This document shows positions 16,616 through 23,856 of a DNA stretch of 38,393 nt, piece by piece. The DNA comes from an uncultured Bacteroidales bacterium (GTDB lineage Bacteria > Bacteroidota > Bacteroidia > Bacteroidales > Muribaculaceae), in the NCBI GenBank assembly GCA_900539915.1, contig UQDU01000022.1:1-38393 (forward strand). Direction: 5' to 3'. Under the pieces are notes generated by a model, which made no database searches, was not told the origin of the DNA, and saw only the letters and a list, made by a program, of their open reading frames with translations. The translations under genes and the position numbers were made by a program. Positions within the stretch are counted from its first letter, which is position 1. Each line of letters opens with the position of its first letter.

Positions 16616-17986
16616 TTAGAGACCCATGGAGTCAAGTTCGGCTATGTTGCGGTCTATCTCACCCTGGTCGAGAGGATAGTTGATAAGGTCGCCGTTGAAA
16701 TATTTGTCGTAGCTTGCCATGTCTATCAGTCCGTGACCCGAGAGGTTGAAGAGGATGACTTTCTCCTCTCCGGTTTCCTTGCATTTGTTGGCCTCACGGA
16801 TGGTGGCAGCGATGGCGTGGCACGATTCGGGAGCCGGGATGATGCCCTCGACACGCGCAAACAGCGCACCGGCATCAAACGACTCGAGCTGCTGGATGTC
16901 TACAGCTTCCATCAGGCCGTCCTTGAGCAGCTGCGACACGATGACGCCGGCACCATGGTAACGGAGACCGCCGGCATGTATGTTGGCCGGGGCGAAGTTA
17001 TGGCCGAGGGTGTACATGGGCAGCAGCGGAGTGTAGCCGGCCTCGTCGCCGAAGTCGTAGCGGAATTTGCCGCGTGTGAGTTTGGGACATGACGCCGGTT
17101 CGGCTGCGATGAAACGGGTCTTTTTGCCATCAAGGATATTATGGCGCATGAACGGGAACGCAATTCCGCCGAAATTGCTGCCACCGCCGAAGCATGCTAT
17201 GACCATGTCGGGATATTCGCCGGCGAGCGCCATCTGCTTCTCGGCCTCAAGGCCAATGACGGTCTGGTGGAGGGCAACGTGGCTGAGCACTGAGCCGAGT
17301 GTGTACTTGCAGTCGGGAGTGGTGCGGGCGAGTTCTATGGCTTCGGAGATAGCAGTGCCGAGAGAGCCCTGATGATTGGGGTGCGCGGTCAGAATATCCT
17401 TGCCGGCACGTGTCGACATAGAGGGCGAAGGTGTCACCTGCGCACCGAAAGTCTGCATGATGGAGCGGCGGTAGGGTTTCTGCTCATAGGAAATCTTCAC
17501 CTGATAGACGGCTGCCTCCAGTCCGAAGAGGCGGGCTGCATAGGCCAACGATGCGCCCCACTGGCCGGCACCGGTCTCTGTAGTGACATTCTTGACACCC
17601 TCCTTCTTGCAATAATATGCCTGTGGGATAGCCGAGTTCAGCTTGTGTGAACCCATGGGGCTGACGCTCTCGTTCTTGAAATAGATATGCGCCGGTGTAC
17701 CCAGAGCCTTTTCAAGGCCATAGGCACGCACCAGCGGAGTGGAGCGGTAGTATTTGTACATTTCACGTACCTCCTCTGGGATTTCAATCCACTGGTCGGT
17801 CTGGTTAAGTTCCTGACGGCACAGCTCCTCGGCAAATATGGGATACATGTCCTCGGGCTTCAGGGGCTCCTTGGTGGCAGGATTGAGCGGAGGCATCGGT
17901 TTGTTGACCATATCGGCCTGGATGTTATACCAGTGTGTGGGAATCTCGTTTTCGGGAAGTATGAATCGTTTAGTTTTCTGGCTCAT
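16616..17986 (-). CDS. TrpB-like pyridoxal-phosphate enzyme (TrpB2)
   Basis: This 456-residue protein belongs to the TrpB2 group, stand-alone relatives of the tryptophan synthase beta subunit that condense indole (or a related acceptor) with serine or phosphoserine. The PLP lysine is Lys115 in MGSHKLNSA, the TETGAGQWG loop follows, and the phosphate-binding glycine loop is CFGGGSNFGG. The long N-terminal extension before the TPLVRAYGLEKALG segment and the WYNIQADM start are typical of TrpB2 and exceed the roughly 400 residues of classical TrpB. No trpA or other trp genes are nearby, so it may be a salvage enzyme. A TACCTTTG box lies just upstream. Confidence 0.92.
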   Translation of the reverse strand: MSQKTKRFILPENEIPTHWYNIQADMVNKPMPPLNPATKEPLKPEDMYPIFAEELCRQELNQTDQWIEIPEEVREMYKYYRSTPLVRAYGLEKALGTPAHIYFKNESVSPMGSHKLNSAIPQAYYCKKEGVKNVTTETGAGQWGASLAYAARLFGLEAAVYQVKISYEQKPYRRSIMQTFGAQVTPSPSMSTRAGKDILTAHPNHQGSLGTAISEAIELARTTPDCKYTLGSVLSHVALHQTVIGLEAEKQMALAGEYPDMVIACFGGGSNFGGIAFPFMRHNILDGKKTRFIAAEPASCPKLTRGKFRYDFGDEAGYTPLLPMYTLGHNFAPANIHAGGLRYHGAGVIVSQLLKDGLMEAVDIQQLESFDAGALFARVEGIIPAPESCHAIAATIREANKCKETGEEKVILFNLSGHGLIDMASYDKYFNGDLINYPLDQGEIDRNIAELDSMGL

Positions 17987-18015
17987 AAGTGATGAAGTGT
18001 TGTGTGATTACGCCC

Positions 18016-18023
18016 CAAAGGTA
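18016..18023 (-). promoter_or_regulatory. -7 box of the TrpB2 gene
   Basis: Minus-strand TACCTTTG, a TAnnTTTG match, lies 30 bp before the start codon. The terminator of the preceding gene is just upstream, which supports an independent promoter. I see no clear -33 element. Confidence 0.55.
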
Positions 18024-18032
18024 GTGATTTTT

Positions 18033-18074
18033 TATGAAAAAGGTGCTATCCGCTTCTCAGCGAAAGCACCTTTT
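18033..18074 (-). terminator. Terminator of the Ca2+-ATPase gene
   Basis: Minus-strand AAAAGGTGCT and AGCACCTTTT form a 10-bp stem, and the run TTTTTCATAAAAAA follows, between the P-type ATPase and TrpB2 genes. Confidence 0.85.
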
Positions 18075-18175
18075 GTGGCTGACGTAATTATGAAGTAAAA
18101 ATTCCAACTGTTATGGTAGTGCAAAGTTACCGCCTCCAGAAGCCCACCGCAATACCTAAAAGTAGGGATTTTGGG

Positions 18176-20905
18176 TCAATCCATGTGGTGGCGGCGCCCG
18201 GTGAGCAGATGAACGAGTTCACCTATCCACAGCACCGGAGAGGTGCAGCCTATTATGAGCAGCCAGTCGGTCACTCCCAGCGGCGACACATTGAAGAACG
18301 CTCCGCCGAGCTGCACTATGGCTATCTGCCCCACGAGGATTATAAAGGCTATGAGCAGGAATCCCTGGCACCCATGGAAATGGAATGCAGAGCGTCCGCT
18401 CGCAAATGACCGTGCATTGAACAGGTTCCAGAACTGCAAGAACACGAATATAGAGAAGAATAGGCTCAGCTCATAGGGCGAAAGCTCCTCAGCCACTGTA
18501 CGCCCGTACTGGCTGACGACGTTCAGCCCCTCGGGGGCATCGAATATGTGAAGCAGCGATGTCACGACATGGCTGTCAAGATACCACAGCAGTCCGAGCA
18601 GCAGCAGGAAGAAGATACCTCCCGTGGTCAGGATGAACGTCCACATGGGGCGCGAGATGATGAATGCCGAACGCCGGCGCGGACGGTGTTCCATCACACG
18701 CCGCGACGGAGGCAGCGAGGCGAGAGCCACGGCTGCGAAGGTATCCATGATGAGATTGACCCACAGCATCTGGGTCACGGTCAGCGGCGACTGCATGCCC
18801 ATGAATGCGCCCACGAGCACGATAAGGCTTGCAACGACATTGACAGTCATCTGGAAGAGGATGAAACGCTGGATATTCTGATACAGCGAACGCCCCCACA
18901 TGACGGCACGGCCTATTGACGAAAACGAATTGTCAACGATGGTGATATCCGATGCCTCCTTGGCCACCGAAGTGCCGTCGCCCATTGAGAGGCCCACCTG
19001 GGCGGCCTTCAGGGCAGGGGCATCGTTGGTGCCGTCGCCGGTGACAGCCACCACCTCATTGTTGGCTTGCAGGGCTTCTACGAGGCGTTTCTTGTCAAGA
19101 GGACGCGCACGGGCTATGATTTTGAAGTCTCCTACGTGCTGCTTGAGTTCCTCTTCTGACAGTTTCTCAAATTCCGGGCCTGTGATTATGTTGGCATCGG
19201 TATCTGACGACGTCCACAGCCCTATCTGCCGACCTATCTCCTTGGCTGTACCGGGCGTGTCACCGGTCACAATCTTTACCTTGATACCTGCATCTATCAC
19301 CTCACGGACAGCATCGGGGACCTCCTCGCGCACGGGGTCGGCAATAGCCACTATGCCCAGGAATGATAGATGGCCGGCAACGACCTTGCCGTCGGCGATG
19401 GCGGCGTCATCGCTCCCAAGCTCCTGACAGGCAAATCCGAGAGTGCGCATGGCCTGATTCTGATAGGCCGACAGCTGCGCATCGACGCTCTGGCGCGTCA
19501 CTCCGGGAGGGAAATTGCGGCAGAGCGAGAAGACAATCTCGGGCGCACCCTTTACATATAATATATGGCGACCGGAGGCATCGCTCACCACTGTGGCCAT
19601 GTACTTGCGCTCGGTGGAGAAGGGCAGCTCTTCCACTACTGTCACATCCTCGCGCAGACGGCGGTAGTCAATGCCTTGCGATTGCAGCCACAGCAGCAAC
19701 GCACCCTCGGTAGGATTTCCGAGAGCGACAGGCTTCAGTGAGTCGGATAGATCGAGCTGGGCAGTGGAATTGACCGCTATCCCCTCCTCTATCGTGTGGC
19801 TCAGTGGGTCGCCGGAAAGCTTTCCGTCAGGCAGGCCGTAGAAATCGGCACTGTGGACGCGCATCTGGTTCTGGGTGAGCGTGCCGGTCTTGTCGGTGCA
19901 GATGACGGTAGTCGCGCCCATGGTCTCGCATGCGTGCATCTTGCGCACGAGATTGTTGGTCTTGAGCATACGGCGCATGGAGTAGGCGAGCGACAGCGTC
20001 ACTGCCATAGGCAGACCCTCAGGGACCGAGACCACCACGAGGGTGACGGCTATCATAAGAGTCTGGAGCAGATATGCGAGAAACTGCATCCAGTCAAACT
20101 GCAGGCCGGGGGCAGTGAAGTATATCAGCAATCGCCCTACCACTATCAGGGACGCACATAGATATGCTATCTTGGAGATGACGCCCCCGAGACGCTGCAA
20201 CTGCTCATCAAGGGGAGTCTTCACTCCATCGTCAATCTGGGCGGCCACAAACACCTTGCCGTTTTCGGTACTGTCGCCGACAGCGGTCACCCTCATCACT
20301 CCGTGACCTTCCATAATCTTGGTGCCTCGCATGACTTCGTCTGATGCAAAGGTGGCATCGGGGTCAAAATCGTCGGGGTTGACCGTCTTATGGCACATCG
20401 GTTCGCCGGTCAGAGTGGACTCGTCTACATTAAGCGTGACTGCCTCGAGCAGCTTACCGTCGGCTGGTATCTCCTCGCCTGTGTTGAGCAGCACGATGTC
20501 GCCTGTAACTATATCTTTTTTAGGCACTTTGGTGACGCTCCCGTTACGTATGACCTGATACGGCTCGTCGTCATTGACCTGATTGAGCAGGGCAAACTCG
20601 CGGTCGGCCTTCATCTCAAACAGGAAAGCGAGCCCTGTAGCGAGAAGTATGGCGATAAAGATGCCTACCGGTTCAAAAAACACACCGGCACCCTCATCCA
20701 ATCCATAATATTCATAGAGCGATATGCCGATGGAAAGCACTCCGGCCACGAGCAATATGATGATAAGAGGATCGGAAAATTTACCGAGAAACTGCTTCCA
20801 CAGCGGCTCCTTGGCCGGCGGAGTCAGGATATTAATGCCATACTGTTCACGGCTTTTCAACACTTCGCTGTCCGTCAGACCGGAGTATTGCTGATGTACG
20901 CTCAT
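18176..20905 (-). CDS. Calcium-translocating P-type ATPase (P2-type)
   Basis: This 909-residue protein is a P-type cation pump of the PMCA/SERCA-like group. It has an N-terminal cation ATPase domain, two membrane helices (about 44-62 and 78-98), an actuator domain with TGE at 166-168, membrane helix 4 with VPEGLPMAV (294-302) that contributes to the calcium site, the phosphorylation motif DKTGTLT with Asp338, a nucleotide-binding domain (KGAPE), the hinge VTGDGTNDAPALK, and six C-terminal membrane segments. Calcium export is the usual role; the ion is inferred from the PEGLP motif. The gene stands alone with a good promoter upstream and a terminator downstream. Confidence 0.95.
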   Translation of the reverse strand: MSVHQQYSGLTDSEVLKSREQYGINILTPPAKEPLWKQFLGKFSDPLIIILLVAGVLSIGISLYEYYGLDEGAGVFFEPVGIFIAILLATGLAFLFEMKADREFALLNQVNDDEPYQVIRNGSVTKVPKKDIVTGDIVLLNTGEEIPADGKLLEAVTLNVDESTLTGEPMCHKTVNPDDFDPDATFASDEVMRGTKIMEGHGVMRVTAVGDSTENGKVFVAAQIDDGVKTPLDEQLQRLGGVISKIAYLCASLIVVGRLLIYFTAPGLQFDWMQFLAYLLQTLMIAVTLVVVSVPEGLPMAVTLSLAYSMRRMLKTNNLVRKMHACETMGATTVICTDKTGTLTQNQMRVHSADFYGLPDGKLSGDPLSHTIEEGIAVNSTAQLDLSDSLKPVALGNPTEGALLLWLQSQGIDYRRLREDVTVVEELPFSTERKYMATVVSDASGRHILYVKGAPEIVFSLCRNFPPGVTRQSVDAQLSAYQNQAMRTLGFACQELGSDDAAIADGKVVAGHLSFLGIVAIADPVREEVPDAVREVIDAGIKVKIVTGDTPGTAKEIGRQIGLWTSSDTDANIITGPEFEKLSEEELKQHVGDFKIIARARPLDKKRLVEALQANNEVVAVTGDGTNDAPALKAAQVGLSMGDGTSVAKEASDITIVDNSFSSIGRAVMWGRSLYQNIQRFILFQMTVNVVASLIVLVGAFMGMQSPLTVTQMLWVNLIMDTFAAVALASLPPSRRVMEHRPRRRSAFIISRPMWTFILTTGGIFFLLLLGLLWYLDSHVVTSLLHIFDAPEGLNVVSQYGRTVAEELSPYELSLFFSIFVFLQFWNLFNARSFASGRSAFHFHGCQGFLLIAFIILVGQIAIVQLGGAFFNVSPLGVTDWLLIIGCTSPVLWIGELVHLLTGRRHHMD

Positions 20906-20967
20906 TTACTTTTATATGAATGATTATTATGATGAATCGAGACTTTTATCTTGACAAAAGTGCACCG

Positions 20968-20998
20968 CAAAATTAAGCCATATGCACATAATATCAAA
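20968..20998 (-). promoter_or_regulatory. Promoter of the Ca2+-ATPase gene
   Basis: On the minus strand TTTG (20998-20995), 19 bp, then TAATTTTG (20975-20968): a full match to the Bacteroidota consensus, 63 bp before the start codon. The remaining 20999-21178 part of the 20906-21240 spacer is AT-rich and shows nothing else. Confidence 0.75.
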
Positions 20999-21183
20999 AT
21001 CAGGGAAACCCCATAAGGCCATGCACACCTCAAAACAACATATTAACCCACTTTGCAATCCAAATGTTGAATCCACTCCGATAATTATTAGCCTGACGGC
21101 TTAATTATGCCGCAGGTACATTTATAAATCTGCCTCCCAAAATTCACAGAATATTCAAGATACAAATTCATATGACATTTTGC

Positions 21184-21214
21184 TTGCATGACACAAATGT
21201 TATAGTTACCTTTG
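21184..21214 (+). promoter_or_regulatory. Promoter of tRNA-Ser
   Basis: TTG (21184-21186), 20 bp, then TACCTTTG (21207-21214), 26 bp before the tRNA. Confidence 0.7.
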
Positions 21215-21240
21215 CGGTGTCGTTAAACGACTCCGAACAA

Positions 21241-21327
21241 GGAAAGATGCCGGAGTGGTCGATCGGGGCGGTCTCGAAAACCGTTGTGCCCTTACGGGCA
21301 CCCAGGGTTCGAATCCCTGTCTTTCCG
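21241..21327 (+). tRNA. tRNA-Ser (anticodon CGA)
   Basis: An 87-base cloverleaf is visible: acceptor GGAAAGA/TCTTTCC with discriminator G, a D-arm with AGTGGTCGAT, an anticodon stem GCGGT/ACCGT around loop CTCGAAA (anticodon CGA, codon UCG), a long variable arm TGCCC-TTAC-GGGCA typical of serine tRNA, and a T-arm CAGGG-TTCGAAT-CCCTG. CCA is not encoded. Confidence 0.97.
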
Positions 21328-21364
21328 CAACCTAAGGCGACAAAAATCAGCCTTTAAGCGACAA

Positions 21365-21397
21365 ACCGCAGACTATCAAATAGTTCTGCGGTTTTTT
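21365..21397 (+). terminator. Terminator after tRNA-Ser
   Basis: ACCGCAGA pairs with TCTGCGGT (inner CTAT/ATAG extends it), followed by TTTTTT. It lies 38 bp after the tRNA. Confidence 0.9.
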
Positions 21398-21459
21398 CGT
21401 GTCTATCCCTTTCAACTCAGGACTGAAATCAGACCAAGAAAAGACCTCTCCGGACATAG

Positions 21460-21608
21460 TTTTGGCACTAAAATGGCACTAAGAATTTTCCGATAGGTTT
21501 TAGTGCCAAAATAGTGCCAAATACGGTTCCAAACATATAGTAGTCAGTAAATTACAAAGACACAGCTCGGACGAAACTCGGAAAATAAGCGTCATTTTTA
21601 GGCACTAA
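21460..21608. repeat. Paired GGCACTAA repeats forming an inverted array
   Basis: GGCACTAA occurs at 21464-21471, 21475-21482 and 21601-21608, and its complement TTAGTGCC (or ATAGTGCC) at 21500-21507 and 21511-21518. The first two pairs have an 11-bp period and together form a 22-bp inverted repeat with three central mismatches. The layout resembles arm-type binding sites of tyrosine recombinases, or a relic of an element inserted near the tRNA, but no integrase is present. Confidence 0.7.
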
Positions 21609-21642
21609 ACACTACATGCATCGGATATCGGTAAAAAGTCCC

Positions 21643-21650
21643 TAACTTTG
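21643..21650 (+). promoter_or_regulatory. -7 box of the DUF6377 regulator gene
   Basis: TAACTTTG matches TAnnTTTG exactly and lies 67 bp before the ATG at 21718. No clear TTTG lies 19-21 bp upstream, which may mean that an activator is needed. Confidence 0.6.
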
Positions 21651-21717
21651 TAGGAAACTAAGTAGTTTTTAGTTTAGCACATGAATACAGGAAATACAAG
21701 ATAATGCCTTGTGTCTG

Positions 21718-23466
21718 ATGCAGTATCAATTAAGAAGACCATATATTATACTTATTATCGTCATATTTATGGCGATTTCATCACATGCGTCTCCACAGTA
21801 TGCGGGTTATGACGTGCAACCGAGAATTCGGGAGTTGCTGAATGAAGTCGATTCATTGCTTGCATGTTCCAATAGTTTGAATGAGGCCAAGATAGAACGA
21901 ATAACAACAAAACGTGAGGCCTTTCTCAGGGCTTCTGATGTCGAACGCAGATATTGGCTTGCGTCTGAATTGTATGAAGAATACAGCACTTATGATTCAG
22001 ACTCGGCACTCATGTATGCGGAGCGTGCCCTTGAATTGGCCCGCTTGCTTGGTCGTAAGGATTTGATTGATGACATGCAGCTCAACCGTGCTTATGTCTT
22101 GTCCGCTACCGGTCTGTTCGACCAGGCATCGCTGGCGCTTGCCGATATAGACGTCAATAATCTGTCTGCTCCAATGATGTGGAAGTATTATGAATCCCTG
22201 CTGTCTCTTGACAGCAGGCACTCCCAATATATCGGCCCCACCGGTGTTCTGAATCCAGGGGGTGCGGCTTATCCCGCCGAACTTGATTCCCTGCTTCAGG
22301 CAACGGTAGCAAGCATTACGGCTGACAATCCGAATTATTTCTGGTTTATGGGATGGGCTCATTTAAAGTGCGAGCAGGATGCTAAAAGTGTCATACCTGT
22401 GATTAAAGCAAGCGTGGATTCACGTAATTTTACGACTCGTCGCGATGCCATGGATGCTTGGGTGCTCAGCAAACTATATGAATATGCGGGAGATTATGAC
22501 AACAAACTCTATTACCTGCTTCTTTCAGCCATAGCTGACCTGCGCATATCCAACAAGGAAATAGCGTCGCTCGAGGAGATTGCTGCTATATTATTCGAGA
22601 TGGGTGACCTTGACCGTAGTCACGCATATATAACGCATTGCATAGCCTGCGCCAACAGTTACAAAAGTCGCGTAAGAGCAGGAAACCTCGCGCAACTTCA
22701 GGAACTCACTATGAGTGCAATTCATGACCGCAATCTGAAACAGGAGCGTCGCAGCCGGATATATCTCGTGGCTTTGATAGTGATTTTGGTCGCCCTTGTG
22801 GCTGTGTTGCTGGCTATGGTGCGTAAGGCACGTCAGCTTCGCCGCTCACGCTCGGACATCGAGTCTATAAACCGGGAACTTCAGGACAGAATCGCCGAAC
22901 TACAGACAACAAGACAGCAGCTTGACGATTCAAATGCGAAACTGTCGGAGATGTATGAGCAGACGCGTAACAGCGCTGAAGAATTGGCGCGCATCAATGA
23001 GTCAAAGGAGCGGTATATTGCGGCAATTTTCGGCCTCTGTTCCGACTACATAGACAAGCTGGACGATTTCCGCAGGAATATCCTGCGCATGATAACGGCA
23101 CGCAAGTTTGAAGAGATACATGCCCTGACCAAGAATCCTGATCTTTCGCATGTCGAGGTGAAAGAGCTGTATGCCAATTTCGACAGGGTATTCCTCGCCA
23201 TATATCCCGACTTCGTCTCTGACTTCAATAGCCTTCTTCGGCCTGAAGAGAGGATTGTCCTTAAGCGTCCTGATCAGCTCACGACGGAACTCAGGATATA
23301 TGCTCTTGTCCGTCTCGGTCTTAATGACAGCGTTAAGATCGCCAAGTTTCTCCATGTATCCGTACAGACTGTGTATAACACTCGCCAGCGTACCCGCAAT
23401 AAGGCGGCTGTTGCCAAAGAGTCGTTCGCCGAAACGGTGAAAGGGTTGGGAAAACCGGCTTTATGA
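21718..23466 (+). CDS. DUF6377-type membrane-bound regulator
   Basis: This protein (582 aa from the ATG at 21718; a TTG three codons earlier is less likely) has an N-terminal hydrophobic segment (YIILIIVIFMAISSHA), a periplasmic helical region of TPR-like pairs (about 50-335, for example DSALMYAERALELARLLGR), a membrane helix at about 340-365, a cytoplasmic coiled coil (about 375-435), and a C-terminal helix-turn-helix of LuxR-like shape (VKIAKFLHVSVQTVYNTRQR). Such proteins are found beside glycan-degradation genes in Bacteroidales and are thought to sense sugars outside and regulate the locus. It precedes GH31-GH3-GH3 on the same strand. Confidence 0.85.
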   Translation: MQYQLRRPYIILIIVIFMAISSHASPQYAGYDVQPRIRELLNEVDSLLACSNSLNEAKIERITTKREAFLRASDVERRYWLASELYEEYSTYDSDSALMYAERALELARLLGRKDLIDDMQLNRAYVLSATGLFDQASLALADIDVNNLSAPMMWKYYESLLSLDSRHSQYIGPTGVLNPGGAAYPAELDSLLQATVASITADNPNYFWFMGWAHLKCEQDAKSVIPVIKASVDSRNFTTRRDAMDAWVLSKLYEYAGDYDNKLYYLLLSAIADLRISNKEIASLEEIAAILFEMGDLDRSHAYITHCIACANSYKSRVRAGNLAQLQELTMSAIHDRNLKQERRSRIYLVALIVILVALVAVLLAMVRKARQLRRSRSDIESINRELQDRIAELQTTRQQLDDSNAKLSEMYEQTRNSAEELARINESKERYIAAIFGLCSDYIDKLDDFRRNILRMITARKFEEIHALTKNPDLSHVEVKELYANFDRVFLAIYPDFVSDFNSLLRPEERIVLKRPDQLTTELRIYALVRLGLNDSVKIAKFLHVSVQTVYNTRQRTRNKAAVAKESFAETVKGLGKPAL

Positions 23467-23614
23467 TCGAATTTACCACTTACTGACATATATCGGACAC
23501 CTTACCATATTCATTTTAGCCCTTAGTGATACTTCTCTGTGTAATAGGATATTAGAATTTGGGTATATTTACCAAAAGCACTTACCTTGACTTCTGGCGC
23601 TTATTGCATAGAAG

Positions 23615-23622
23615 TAATTTTG
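23615..23622 (+). promoter_or_regulatory. Possible promoter before the small ORF and GH31
   Basis: TAATTTTG matches TAnnTTTG and lies 25 bp before the ATG at 23647. The -33 region is unconvincing. Confidence 0.45.
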
Positions 23623-23646
23623 CCATCGGATAAATATCCATAAACC

Positions 23647-23856
23647 ATGAAACCGAAATCCAATCAATTCGCGGTCAATGGAAAAAAACGGGTAATGTCA
23701 GCTGTCATGCATATCGCCGGGGAAGAAGCCATACCGACCAATGGTGTGTCAACCAATCTTCACGGAGAATATGTCATTGAAGCGTCTGATGTTTACCGGC
23801 TCAAGAGTCGGAATAACTCCAGTTTTTTCTTATATAATAATATTTTTGCTGTATGA
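23647..23856 (+). CDS. Small ORF coupled to GH31; possible SusC N-terminal remnant
   Basis: A 69-codon frame begins with ATG 25 bp after a promoter-like box, and its stop overlaps the GH31 start codon in an ATGA arrangement, as the two GH3 genes do. The segment KKRVMSAVMHIAGEEAIPTN followed by GVSTNLHGEYVIEASD recalls the carboxypeptidase-D-like plug extension at the start of SusC-type TonB receptors (compare the pattern ..GTV.D..GEPL.G...NG..TDL.G.Y.I), but with an internal gap and no further receptor sequence. It may therefore be a decayed susC fragment, a translated leader, or chance. I am unsure which. Confidence 0.4.
   Translation: MKPKSNQFAVNGKKRVMSAVMHIAGEEAIPTNGVSTNLHGEYVIEASDVYRLKSRNNSSFFLYNNIFAV

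Noticed and set aside
21172..21357. 61-codon frame across tRNA-Ser
   Set aside because: It covers the whole tRNA gene, which has a complete cloverleaf and its own promoter and terminator.
23841..23848. TATTTTTG just before the GH31 start as its promoter
   Set aside because: It ends 4 bp before the ATG, so transcription would start inside the gene.
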